A stretch of DNA of 64,000 nt from Tieghemiomyces parasiticus (Eukaryota; Kickxellomycota; Dimargaritomycetes; Dimargaritales; Dimargaritaceae), in contig JANBPT010000047.1 in the NCBI GenBank assembly GCA_027575765.1, forward strand, positions 29,603 through 93,602, given 5' to 3'. The notes beneath the pieces were generated by a model. The model was not told the DNA's origin, made no database searches, and saw only the letters and a program-made list of their open reading frames with translations. The position numbers were made by a program, and so were the translations under genes. This document shows, piece after piece, positions 43,712 to 54,801 of the stretch (positions are counted from its first letter, which is position 1; every line of letters begins with the position of its first letter).

Positions 43712-44089
43712 TTAATGGTACAGGTCGATAAGGGACATGCGTTTGGGCACTGGAGCACTGGTTTTCTTAGCATTGTGGGATTCAACAGCAAACTGTTTAG
43801 AATTATTCCACTCAACCTTCGCTAAACCTTTAATCGGTTTGCCACCACCGGCTTTCAGAACCTTTTCAGTTGCACGATTTTCCTAGTGATTCTTTACAAA
43901 CGTCTTGGCAGTATGGGAAAGGATGGATACCTTTTCCTTCAAGGTTGGTTTTTTGGTGGTGGCAGCATCTGGTGGGGCAGCAGCAGCCAGTTGGACAGCA
44001 ACCAAGGTAAACAGTAGGAAGGGGACGATAAGGTGAAGACGCGCTAGAGCACGTGAGGAGCGGTCCATAGTGTTTGGAAATGCAGACAT
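43712..44089 (-). pseudogene. Small secreted-protein gene interrupted by in-frame TAG
   Basis: From 44089 (or the second ATG at 44068) the frame gives a hydrophobic leader (LHLIVPFLLFTLVAVQLAAAA) typical of a signal peptide, then PPDAATTKKPTLKEKV... and stops at TAG (43885-43883) after 68 residues. In the same frame a further 56 residues follow without a stop (ENRATEKVLKAGGGKPIKGL... to ...RMSLIDLYH), ending at TAA 43714-43712. The tail is basic, protein-like and continuous, so the TAG is probably a single nonsense change (for example from CAG). Alternatives are stop-codon readthrough, a very small intron (GTAAAG...AAAAG, 36 nt, much shorter than others here), a genuinely short protein, or a base error. 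No family recognised. Confidence 0.5.
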
Positions 44090-46175
44090 GCTGGGTGGAG
44101 AGGTAGTTAATTGGGAGGGGGACGGGGGGAGGAGGATGAAGATAGTGCCGATAGCAATACGAAGACTGTACGCAAAGGATAGGGGGGGGGCGGGATAGTG
44201 AGGCCTGTAATGAAAGCAGTGCAGTTGAGATGAAGAGGCAGAATTGATAATAACCTTGAAACCTCGACATCCCCTCCTATCTAGATACTCTCCAAACCAG
44301 GTAGCTACCCTATGAGGACGGATAGAGCTGAAAGGGAGAGAAGAAGGTTTATGTGGATGGAATGCGACACTTGAACGAATAATACCGGCTGGGTGGGGAA
44401 ATGAAGGCTGAGGGTGGGCACAAAGGAGGACGCCAAGGATTAGTATATATTACATGGAGACTATTATCTGTGCAAGGGTGGTTCAAAAAGGAGAGTAAGT
44501 TTGCCACAAAGGTCGAGGATAAAGCCGGGCGTATAAAATGTGAGGGAGTGAGATGAGATTGGCAGGAGTGGTAGAGATGGCAGAGGCCTGGAATCGAGAG
44601 GATGCTGGAAGCAAACTAAGCTGTGTGGTCAATATTTTTAACGCGCCGACTGGTACAGGACGCCGCTGCTAATGGGGTCGTTTATGGACGAATTGTCTGA
44701 GCGACAACAATTGATGAAAATGGTAGCCGGGTCTTCCTATTTACTCAACGAGCGGGGGAATCACCGAAAACCCTTCGGTTTGTCTAACCGTGAGCAGCCG
44801 GCTGTGAATCTCCTGAGAGCCTTCCGGTATTGATGTCCCGAAATAGCCCTAAACTCGAGTTTCTCCAAGCTTCTACCAAGTCATTTTGTAGGGCGGCTGC
44901 TGTAGATTGTTAGACCAAACCCATCGAGCATATCGCGACGATGACGGGTATCTGGGAGCCACCGGGCTCTCGAGTGGAACTATTGGCTAATTTTGACACT
45001 ACTGGTTGAACGGCAAAGGAGTATGGCACGGATTCGGACTTGTAACTACCGGCAGTACTGGCATTGAACTATCCGACGGTCTAGAGCAACCGTGAACCCG
45101 CACATTAACTGGCCGTCCACAATGTAGGTAGCAAGGTATACTCCGCTAGAAAGACCTGAAACGGGGCTGTATCTCTATAGTGACAACTAGCGAATACCAG
45201 TCCCTTTTGCTTTGTACTCTTTCCCATGGCCGTCTTGTACGTTTTGGTCATCTAGAGATGCAGGGGCCGCGAAATTTTTGAGTCCGACGGCCCTCTAACT
45301 AGCCTGCAAGACTTTCGGGTGGCCCCTTTTCATCCCACATCGGGCTGACTAGTCTCGTCCACTAGAGCCGTAAGTCCATGGTCTGGGAAGCCTCAATCAA
45401 AACTCAGTGGTCATCGCAACGACGCACTAAAAAAAATTGGCAATAAGAGATGGTGGAGTGTCCCGCTCCATACCTTATGCCACCGCATCGACGACAGGGG
45501 TGTCAATAGGTTCCCGTCGTACCATCCCATTTCCTGTCAGCTAACTCTCTTCTACAATCACTTCTTAATATCCCCCAAACCATGACCGCACAAACGGCAG
45601 GAATCGACTTGGCCAGGAAGTTAAAAGTCTCCCCTCCATCCCCCTTCTCATGGTGACCATCGAGATGACAAAGTACGAAGGAAAAGAGGGTTGAAGGAGA
45701 GAACTGGCGATCCTCCAGTATGGTTGTTGCTAGGATCAGATTGACCCCGGCTACCGCCCTTTACCTCCCTGTCCACTCACCCTACAGAACCAATGTTTGG
45801 CAATGAAAGACGGTCGTATGAGGAGTGCCCTTTGTCTGATGATAAATTCAATAGCTTGGCGGGATAAAGGCTCAATGGGCTGTCCGATGGGTCAGAGAAT
45901 TAGCGGTTGGACCCTTCCGATCTAACGCCGTCTCTCACTTCGTGCCAAGCTACGAAATCTACCTTGTGTAAGCATATTTATCCGCAATATAAATAGTACG
46001 CTCCGTAATAGCATCTGTCATGCCACACAACTCACCTCCACCACTCTTACACGCCTATCCTGCGGCCCTCCTTCATTCTACGCGCCACACGAGTCCTTCA
46101 GACACCCACCACCCACCTCCACTCTCGCATAGACCTGTCATTAATTGACACCCACAGCACCTACGCCTTCGTACC
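44090..46175. other. Gene-poor stretch with a TATA box near its right end
   Basis: About 2 kb with no ORF that I trust. TATAAATAG at 45988-45996 points at the small secreted-protein ORF that starts at 46176. Confidence 0.45.
45988..45996 (+). promoter_or_regulatory. TATA box for small secreted-protein ORF
   Basis: TATAAATAG, ~180 bp before the ATG at 46176, followed by a pyrimidine-rich stretch rich in CCACC and CTC repeats, like the leaders of other genes in the window. Confidence 0.4.
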
Positions 46176-46328
46176 ATGCGTTCCTGGACCTTCACTCTCT
46201 CCATGCTTGCCATCGTCCTTGTCGCTATACCCCAGCCCGGCTCCGGCCGAGTTATAGCCGACTCTTCAAGGCCCGTTACCCGCTGCCAGGCCCTGATGCC
46301 CCAATGCGGGTATTATCCTCGCCATTAA
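46176..46328 (+). CDS. Candidate small secreted peptide
   Basis: 50-residue ORF, ATG in ACC-ATG context. The first ~24 residues (RSWTFTLSMLAIVLVAIPQP, ending GSG) form a good signal peptide: basic n-region, hydrophobic core, small residues at the end. The rest is short, with two Cys (TRCQALMPQCGYY) and ends PRH. An alternative is a longer protein with an intron starting at GTATTA near 46310 and ending CTACAG near 46346; I cannot decide. No homologue recognised. TATA box and leader-like sequence upstream support transcription. Confidence 0.4.
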   Translation: MRSWTFTLSMLAIVLVAIPQPGSGRVIADSSRPVTRCQALMPQCGYYPRH

Positions 46329-46564
46329 AAATCGCGGCCTCTACAGTGAATTTACGACGACCATGTCCCAATTCCCTCCCGCAGCTTCCCATCATAAATG
46401 TTTCCAAGGGCGTGATTTTTTTTCCTTGCTTCCTCTTTTATCCGACGCAAAGTCAGTTCAGATAACGTGGCCCCTTGCCCGCCGTCTACTGCCAACTCGA
46501 TGGTGAATGATGCATAGAAGGTCCCATACAGTCCCCGCGTTCTCTATTATTATTGACGTTTACA

Positions 46565-47349
46565 TAAAATGATGGTCATCACTCTGTACTACTTGGAAAG
46601 CTCCTTCAACCCATTAATAATAACAGGGTCTTAAGTCATTTGGCCAGAGCTTAGCTAACTCCAATTCCCAGGCGTCCACAGCTGCCTCCCGTGTGGTGAA
46701 CTTCTTACTCCTCAGCTGTCATTTGAGATTCCTGAACCGTCAGAAGTTGTAGGGGCCCAGGTCAGGACTGTAAAAAGGGACTGAGAGAAGTTTGAGACCA
46801 GTAGTGGAAATGTAGACATGGGTGGCTGCAGTACAATCGGGTGGTCCATTATCATGGTGAAACCACAGGAGAATGACAGTCCAGACTTCCACATGCCTCC
46901 ACCCAGGCCTGGGCCATGGTCTCCAGCCCGTACTTTACGTAGAGTTTGGTGGAGACCTTGACGCCAGGCGGCTTGGCACTCAGGTGTAATAGGCCATGCC
47001 TGGTGAAATAAATAGTCAGCATCACCTTGGGTGTGGTATGGCCTTGATGGGTCTCAGTTGGGACAGGACCACCTTTAGGACACCACCCCCGGCAATTGGA
47101 GCCAGCAGGGGGATCGTAAAGGTACACCCAGGTCTCATCACCTGTGACGATGGAGTCCAGCAGGTAGTCACTGGTCCCATCGAACTCCTCCAGGAACTCG
47201 GGGGAAAAATGTACCTACTGGTGGTACTTGTCATTGGTAAGGGTGTAGGGGGACCCAGCGGTTGAGGTAGCTACACAGCTCCTGGTCCCTGCGCATGGTA
47301 ATAAGGGAGGTGTGATAGGCATGGGCCAGCTGCTCAGCAGTGGGGTATG
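46565..47349 (-). mobile_element. Degenerate mariner-type transposon, copy B (truncated)
   Basis: Clearly related to copy A: the segment 46892-47040 matches 42380-42530 at roughly four bases in five, with shared blocks such as the stretch around TCAGCATCACCTTGGGTGTG, and the CATCACTCTGTAC block recurs near both left ends (~42062, ~46575). Frames are broken many times; remnants include WVPLHPYQ, EQLAHAYHTS and SWRSSMGPVTTCW. Homology stops near 47349, so the region encoding the transposase N-terminus is missing. Both copies lie in the same orientation ~3.4 kb apart. Confidence 0.65.
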
Positions 47350-49424
47350 AATATAGCACGAGGACGAGGAAAATCGGATCCCTCTGATTATGTCCACTAT
47401 GGTTAGACTTGGGTTGCATGTAGAAAAGGGAAGTGAGCTCTCGGGTGCAGCTACGGCTGTGTGGTAAGTGGGTGGACGGATGTGCACCGAGGGCTACGGA
47501 GCGTAGGCTGCCGGGCTTGAAAAGTGGATATGACAAGCCGACCTATCCCTCTCGAACGGCCCACTTTCCCCCATTCCCGTATCGCACTCCCTGGCGGCCG
47601 ATTGGCTGTAGGCAGCTCCTGCAGCGGATGATCTGGAGTGGGCCCTGAGCGAAGAATTGACATGTATCGTCTGGGGATCCGAAGGGCAGTGTGATAAGGA
47701 CTCCCTTTCACCGCATCAGCCCTCCGGGCGGTACCGGATGGGACGCTCGATCGCTGCTACGGCCGCCGGAAGATATCCACCAAGCCAGCCAACCCGTCAA
47801 CTCTGACGGGTGCGGGAGATAGAGTGACCATAGCGCGTCGGCCTTCTGCAGCCAATGAATAGTGCACACTGTGCCTGTGTTCCCGTGACCGTTGGAGCAA
47901 GCGGAGGCCGTGGTGACTGACTGCCATGCGGCGGGGCTCCCACTGATGTCCTGCGCAAAGTGGGAGGGAGGGGGCGTCTCCCTCCTTCCCGCATACCCGC
48001 TGCCTTTGGCTGCCGCCTTACTATTACTGCATTTGGGGTGGGCCCGTTTGCAGCCCTGTCCTTTCGCCTGAAGCACCTTGGTATATGCTCGCACCAGGTC
48101 ATTACCTCTAGCCCTCAAGCCACGGGGCTACTCTGCTCTTTCTCTCCCTACCGCCTCGCCCTTGCCATTTAGTATTTCCAACCGTACCGCGCGCCTTCCC
48201 CCGAGCTGGTTGCGGAGCCCTGGTATCGCATTGTCCCCTGCTTCGCGCTGGCGTTCCACGTCTGCGTTCCAACCACACCCTTGAATAGCCGACACGCGCA
48301 TTCGCCTTGGGCGGCTCATTCCCGAGGACGCCTATCGAACCGACCGCACTGTGCTGACTTCCGCACGCTTCTTGACCGTTTGGCTCGTCACTTGCCCTCC
48401 GTCTTCCACTTCCGGCCCCGGGTGGACATACAGCTCGCTTAATCCACCGCAGCATACGCACCCTCCAACGGGTCGGAAAGACTTGGACCTTCGCTGTCTC
48501 CGCCCCCTCTGTGCGTCTCACTGCACAGCCTTTCCGTGCCCACGCTGACACAGCTGGCCACACGGCCGGGTGCATCTAACCGTCCCACACCCACACGCCC
48601 GTCTGCCATTTTCACACCTGGTCGGCTGGATTGGGGTTTTCCGCCTTTCTAACCTGCTCTCCCCCTTTGCTCGCCAACCGCGCTCAAGCCATTTTGCTCT
48701 CCGCCAAGTGACGGTTTTTCTTGGGCACCACCGTGGCTGGCCCACAGACACTGTCCTTCTGGCCTCCGGGCAGCCCGGTCGCCGTCGCCACCTTGCCCCG
48801 CTACCGATTTTCGACGGAGACCAGGCTTCTTGTGACCTGGTTCCAGTTGCTCGGTCCTTTATTCTCTCCCCTATATATCTCCCCGCTCCCTCCCGTTTGC
48901 CTGCTTTTTAACACACAAATATTTTCCTACTGCGTCCGCGCCTCCATCGTATTTATCGGTAGATAACACCCACTTCTTCCCCTTCCGCTCGCAGCTGCCT
49001 TCCAGACACCCCCTGCCCCCCCCTCCTTCCCGTCGCCTACCGCAGTTCCCTCCCCCGCCATTACCCTTGGCGCTGTTGCCTCTTCTTGGTACCCGCGCCG
49101 CTGTCCCCGCCTACCCACCTCTACATAATAGGATTCCCGGCCCATACCTTCGCATTTGCCACGGCCTAGTTTCTCCCGCTCTCCCCCATTTGTTCCGCAT
49201 TCTATCAATCCTCCGCACTCCGGCTCCCGAATAGCTGCCCTTGTGACGCCTCTCTCTTTCTCTTGCCCCATTCAACGCCCTTTCGTTCCCCCCCTTCCTC
49301 CCTGCATTCCGCCCCGCCCCTTTGCCCGCCTACCTTTTCACTTCGCCTGCACCCCAAAAACCACTCCACCACTGCGGCTTCGCCCTCCACCTTCTCTTCT
49401 GCCCCCCTCCCCGTCCTCTCAGTT
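47350..49424. promoter_or_regulatory. Upstream region of the Ssh4-like gene
   Basis: 2 kb without a convincing gene; the right half is strongly pyrimidine-rich on the plus strand and looks like promoter and leader of the gene at 49425. Overlapping ORFs on both strands (47708-48118, 48108-48575, 48927-49271) are low-complexity. Confidence 0.45.
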
Positions 49425-51332
49425 ATGCCGTTCCCCCCGGGCGACGACAATCCGGACGTAAGCGAGGCGGTGGTAATCGTCGTGGCTGTGGCCTCGGGCC
49501 TCTTCTTTCTGGCCGCCATCCTCTTTGCCGTGTTCCTACCGCGCCTCCCACGGTGGGTGACGTACCTGGGCTGCTGCTGCCACTGTATCTGCTGCCCGAC
49601 GACGGTCCGGCGCGCGTGCCGCAATTTCCTTGACGACTCATACGCCTATGGGGGCTACTTTGGCGACGACGGAGACGACGACGAGTTTTACATCCCAGAC
49701 GAGCTGCGCCAGTCGTTGTTTCAGAACGACGCCTTCCGCCAGAGTTACGAACTGGGCCGGGCCTTCGAAGCCGCCCACCCGTACGGTAGCGTGGCGACCG
49801 CCCTGACCGCTGAGCAGAAGCAAATGATCATGGAGAAGGGAGTGTCGGCCTGGCAGTTTGATGTGTCTCCGGATGCCAACTGCATGCCCCAGATGGACGA
49901 CCGGACCGAGCTCATCTTTTACGGCGGCGAGAATTGCGTCCCGACGAACCTACCGCTACCCAAGCAAAACCCCGTCTACTACTTTGAAGTCAAACTCCAG
50001 GAGAAGCCCCAGGAAACCAACGTGGCTGTGGGCCTCGCCACCAAACCCTACCCGTCCTGGCGCCTGGCCGGCTGGAACAAGTACTCGGTCGGGTACCATT
50101 CGGAGAGCGGCCGGGTGTTTCACAACAACCCGTTCCGCGGCATCAACCTCGGTGAACCTTGCTTCGAAGGCGACATTATCGGTATCGGCTACCAACCCCG
50201 GTCGGGCACGGTCTTCTTTACGCGTAACGGCCGGCGGTACCGGTCCGTCACCTCTGGCCTGCTCTACGATTTGTTCCCCGTGGTATCCGCTGATGGATAC
50301 TGCGTGTTGAGCACCAATTTCGGCCAGCGGGGGTTTGTGTTCATCGAAGCCAACGTTAAGCGGTGGGGCCTGGCTCCGCTCGAAGGGACCATCGTGCCGC
50401 CCCCAATGTACGGCCAAGATCAGGGCACGTTTCTGGTGGAGTCGAACCGTCACGGGTCCGAGGCGAATGGTGCTGGCGGCTCGTCCGCGGCGGCGGCGGC
50501 CGGCCCTTCGTCATCCGCGTCAGCCACTACACCCTACTACAATCACCACTACCAGAGCTTGATTGAACGCGAGGCCCACGCCTTCGCCCAACACCACCAG
50601 GTGCAGCGCACCCCGACCATCCACCGTAACCATTCGCAACACGAGCTACCGGAGAACCCCAGCTTTGGCAACAACTACCCTCGGCCGTCGCTCAGCCCGC
50701 TGGCTACCGAGTACGGCCAGTCGATTGGGTACTTGCAGGCCGGCGACAACGATGAACACCACGTCGGGACGTCACCTTCGTCACCTACCGCCTCCCGCGC
50801 CGTGCCCAAATCGCAGGCTCTGCCACCCAACACGTCCATCACCATCAAGGGAAACAACATGGCCAGTTTTGTAGTCAGTGTCCCCCGGTTCCGTCCGACC
50901 TCGGACATGAGCGGCGGTGGAGATCCTATACCCTCCTCACCGGCTTCACCAGAAACCGTACCTTCCCCGCACCGCTCTACTCACGCCACTGCCAGCACGG
51001 TCCCCGTGACGCTGACGGCCCTCGCCAGTCCCACGGCACAAGTCGACTTTGCCATGCCCCTCGCCTCCCCACCGGCGTACACCGAACGTGACCCGCACCC
51101 TGACGTGTCCGGTTCACAACTGACCGCCGACGACTGTTACGCCCAGGCTCAACTACATATCGCTGACGCCCTCACGCCGAACCCCCGGTTCGAACCTACC
51201 CCACCAGCTTATCCTCCGCCAGCCGCTCGGCAGCAACCACAACAACGACCATCAGAGTTGTTTGACGCCGTGGCCGTGATGGTGGCGAGCGATTCCGAGA
51301 CGTCTGGTGACGGGGATGAGGTTCGGTCATGA
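49425..51332 (+). CDS. SSH4: Ssh4/Ear1-type SPRY-domain adaptor for Rsp5 ubiquitin ligase
   Basis: Ssh4/Ear1 are endosome/vacuole-membrane proteins that recruit the HECT ligase Rsp5 to cargo for multivesicular-body sorting. Intronless, 635 aa from the ATG at 49425. One membrane segment at ~14-38 (VVIVVAVASGLFFLAAILFA), then a Cys cluster CCCHCICC (~50-57) suited to palmitoylation, an acidic stretch, and a SPRY domain (~160-310: VYYFEVKLQEK, NVAVGLATKPYP, SVGYHSESGRVFHNN, GDIIGIGYQPRSGTVFFTRN). The C-terminal half is Pro/Ser-rich and carries two PPAY motifs (SPPAYTERD, TPPAYPPP), the WW-domain ligands expected for an Rsp5 adaptor. The frame is open upstream to 49263, but that extension is Ser/Pro low complexity and I take it as leader. 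Confidence 0.88.
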   Translation: MPFPPGDDNPDVSEAVVIVVAVASGLFFLAAILFAVFLPRLPRWVTYLGCCCHCICCPTTVRRACRNFLDDSYAYGGYFGDDGDDDEFYIPDELRQSLFQNDAFRQSYELGRAFEAAHPYGSVATALTAEQKQMIMEKGVSAWQFDVSPDANCMPQMDDRTELIFYGGENCVPTNLPLPKQNPVYYFEVKLQEKPQETNVAVGLATKPYPSWRLAGWNKYSVGYHSESGRVFHNNPFRGINLGEPCFEGDIIGIGYQPRSGTVFFTRNGRRYRSVTSGLLYDLFPVVSADGYCVLSTNFGQRGFVFIEANVKRWGLAPLEGTIVPPPMYGQDQGTFLVESNRHGSEANGAGGSSAAAAAGPSSSASATTPYYNHHYQSLIEREAHAFAQHHQVQRTPTIHRNHSQHELPENPSFGNNYPRPSLSPLATEYGQSIGYLQAGDNDEHHVGTSPSSPTASRAVPKSQALPPNTSITIKGNNMASFVVSVPRFRPTSDMSGGGDPIPSSPASPETVPSPHRSTHATASTVPVTLTALASPTAQVDFAMPLASPPAYTERDPHPDVSGSQLTADDCYAQAQLHIADALTPNPRFEPTPPAYPPPAARQQPQQRPSELFDAVAVMVASDSETSGDGDEVRS

Positions 51333-51941
51333 GACCTAGTCGTGGGTTATCCTGGTCATTTTGGAGGGGCGGGGAAGCGCGTTTGATTCGCCCCATGGCG
51401 ACCATGGCTTCTTGCTAAAAATGAATTGGGAGGAGTTTTTTTTTTTGCAGCCCTCCTCCCCCCTCGTGGCATACCCTTGCTTTGGTCATGCGTGTGTGCG
51501 TTATTGACTCGGATTAAGGGTAGGGTAAGAGGAGGTGGGTTTAATTTAGCCCTCGTCCGATGTGGGGAGAAGCCAGCGTTCGGCCATTCGGGTAACCGAA
51601 CGATCCGAATAAGTGCCGCCTGGATTTACCTTTTGAACCCTGCATCCTTGGCTCAAATCCCCCCCTCTCCCCAACCAATGATTATCGCGGCCAGGGAGCG
51701 GCCCGAAAACCTCTAGTTTTGGATCCAGGTCACCGTGCCTTATCGGTTCGCCAAAGTCCGCCAACCGGGCTGTTTTTATCTGTTCTCCTCTACCTCTTTA
51801 CTGACGCGTTTCTATAGACATAACCCCCCTTCCTTTCTGGGCCCTATTATCTTATCCGATGCCTTCTGTACTTGCCAACCATACCTTACCAACGCTTTCC
51901 CTTTTACTCTCTGCACCTACTGTACTTCACCACTCACTCCA

Positions 51942-51962
51942 CTCTCTCTCTCTCTCTCTCTC
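51942..51962. repeat. CT microsatellite
   Basis: About ten CT units in an intergenic region. Confidence 0.8.
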
Positions 51963-52809
51963 GACACTATCACATTTGGTACACCTTGGTTCCTCAATAC
52001 ATGTAACTGTGCCCTGTATAGCTGCAACATTTGCTTGTGTCCCCGATGCGGGTAAATTAACCCCGTGGTGTGACTCTTAAAGGTTGGGAAGAGATGACAG
52101 CACCTGACCAAACGCTTTAGTGCCATGTTTGGGCTGTTGACCCAGAGAGACTTTTTTTATCTGCATGACCAATACGGGAGAGAGAGGAATAGTGAGGTTG
52201 TAATGTGAGGCATGCGGTGTACATTGGATGGCTTATTTGCATTACCGCTCTGTACGAAGCGCTAACCAGGTATAGCGCTAAGTGAACAGAAGTCCGATTA
52301 ATCTGAAGTTGGTGAGAGGGGGAAGGAACCAGCTATACCACCAAGCCAGGTTTTCAGTACCCTTCCCTTCCCTCCCCCCCACCCATCCCCGGAGGTGGAG
52401 TTCAGAGACTGGTGAATTTAGTAGTTACCATGCAGGCCCGGTTGAGAGTACTCTACATTGCTACTATTGACAGAGCCAGCCGGAAACACTGGCTGGGAAT
52501 AACAGTCCGGCGGCCGGATGGGACATACTTCTCATGCTGGCTAATGATGAAGGCTCCCCGAGACACTTTGACAGGCAAAGCGGAGTAATAATAAGGGGCC
52601 GTGCTATAGAGCGATTATCGCGCGAAAAGACAACAGGGGTCAATTCCTGGGGGGGGGATTTTTTTGAGCGACGGTCGAACCACCTCTGCAGAACCGTCTG
52701 TGGGAACTCCCCGCGTGGCGAGGCGCGCGGAGAGGTATAAAATGTAGCGGGGTTCGACGTGGGGCAAAGGAACCAAATGAAACGCTTCGAAGGTATCACC
52801 CGATTATCG

Positions 52810-52830
52810 TATATTTATATATATATATAT
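52810..52830. repeat. TA microsatellite
   Basis: TA run with one interruption, intergenic. Confidence 0.75.
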
Positions 52831-54801
52831 CCCGGGTTGGGTAAAGTGGCGGGAAGGAAAGATGTTCAACCTCCCCTATCATTTCCTACCGAAACGGGCC
52901 GAGAGAACTCCCTCCCTCCCTCCTACCCTAACCCTTCGTCACCTGTGCGTTATATGGGCTGGCAGAAGTGGCCGAATAACCCGATGTGTAATCTGGTAGG
53001 TAGACAGGAGTGAGGTTGGGATTGGGGAAGCCGTCTAAGCCATATTGATCATGGCCAACGAGGTGTAAATACATGGATATCTGCCGGCGTGTTAATGATG
53101 GCATGCGTGATGGAGAAACACATAGGAACCCAGGCAATGGCGGTTAAGTCGGTTGTGGGAATATGAGGAGGGGCGCGAGTGGGTGAGTGAGGCTCCACGG
53201 TGTTAAGCTTGGTTTGATTGGCCGGCTATGTTTCGTGACTGCTACGTAAACTGTGGCAAAATGAAGGTGGTGGGCGAGGGAGAAAGCGAGGCGAGGGATG
53301 GAAGTCGCGAAGGGCGCCCGCCTCCCTCCCCCTCCCCCACACCATCAACCCTCCCCCAACACCGTCAGCGGGTCCTCCTGGTTGCTCGTGTAGTGTTTCC
53401 GGAATGGGGGAAGTGGCGGCAAACGATCCTTATTACTCGGCCCTCCCGGTATATCGCCGCGCCTGTATGCCGGCACGTCCGCCATACCTGCCATTTAAAG
53501 CTACTGGGCTGTCCATCTAACTAGCCCCCCTACCCGCCATCCTCAACGGCTTCTCCCTCGCCGTCCCCGTAAATTCATTTTGTATTGGATTACTGATAGG
53601 CACTTCTTGTCGATGCGCATGCATGTACATGTACTCGGGCCCATCATTGAATGCCCACTAGGCCTTCTGTTTCTTCATCTCCATCGTGCGTGCGGGCCCG
53701 AAGTTAGGTTTCCGTAGGGCTATATGCTGCTTGAGGCTGCGCTCTTTCTTCATCGGGCCGCCTTCCGCTATGCTATATGTATTCCAACCCTTGTCCTGCA
53801 GACTTACCCCGTATGTAGATCCTTCACTCCGCCCCCCTCCCCTCCCTTCTATCTTTTTCGCAGGCTTCCATCGGCGCTACCCGTTTCGCATCAAACATCA
53901 TTGGGTATAAAAGGATCCGTGGCCTCCCTTCTAGTGCCCAGCCCAACGTAATTTTTATAACTCAGTCGCGTTTACTTCTACTTATCTTGCGTAGCTATTA
54001 TCTTCTGTGTCCCTCCCTCTACCCATCTAGCCTACCACCAACCTACTGCGTCGAGCCCTAACTTATTCATCCCATTCCACCTCACCCCCCCCCTGGGTCT
54101 AAATATCCCTGCCCCTCTTCTTGCCTAAACCTGCTTGTTGTCCTACAAAATACAACCTTGAGGTGAAAACAACCTTCATACCCCCTCCCATCACCCACTG
54201 TCTTCCTGAGACGTTCCGCCTCGCCCCTGTAAGGGGTTGAACTGTTTCGCGGCACTGCCCTTGTTTTTTTCCTACCACACGCCACCTCTTCCTCTCCCCA
54301 TTCTCGATTTCAGCACGGCCACACCAAGGTACTCATTCTTTCCTGCCGCCCTCCCCTCCCCTCCCCTCCCCGCTTTAGACCACCAGGATTGTCGTTGTAT
54401 CAAGCTCTCTCCCGGTCTGCGAATATAAATGGACATTTCATGCCTCGATTAACGGGCCACTTTTGCCACTCCCTCCTACCTATACCGTCGCCATCATTCA
54501 ACCCTGGCCTCGTCACTCGCTGGATAATTCTCCCTCTCTCCATCTGATAGATTTTCTTCAAATACAGTTGCTCCCCTCCCCTCGACTGACACCCTTTTCA
54601 TTTACCATCGTACACGCATCGACTCGGCTGCACTCAACCATTACTGCCTGCACACCCGTTCACTACCACAAACCCCCCTCAGGAATATATCACTGTTCCC
54701 ATCCTCAACCATCGCCGTATGCTGCAGGATACGAGCTAGAGTCTCGTACCGAACAATACCTTACTCCGCATCACGACTTCGGCCCCGTTGTTTCACGCAC
54801 C

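Larger units (their letters stand above)
51333..54801. other. Long intergenic stretch, no gene seen
   Basis: 3.5 kb. Contains the 3' flank of the Ssh4-like gene and microsatellites. TATA-like boxes at ~52736 (GGTATAAAATG) and ~53906 (GGGTATAAAAGG) are not followed by a recognised gene, although the second could serve the next gene if that has an exon at 54802. ORFs are short and low-complexity. Confidence 0.45.

Noticed and set aside
43850..43900. A 15-nt or 36-nt intron removing the in-frame TAG of the small secreted-protein gene
   Set aside because: Both would keep frame, but other introns in this window are above 100 nt, so a nonsense change is simpler.
47708..48575. ORFs of 136 and 155 codons on the minus strand before the Ssh4-like gene
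   Set aside because: Frequent Arg/Gly/Pro runs and antisense to a leader-like region; no motif.
49263..49424. 54-residue N-terminal extension of the Ssh4-like protein
   Set aside because: Ser/Pro-rich translation of a pyrimidine-rich leader; the membrane segment follows directly after the ATG at 49425.
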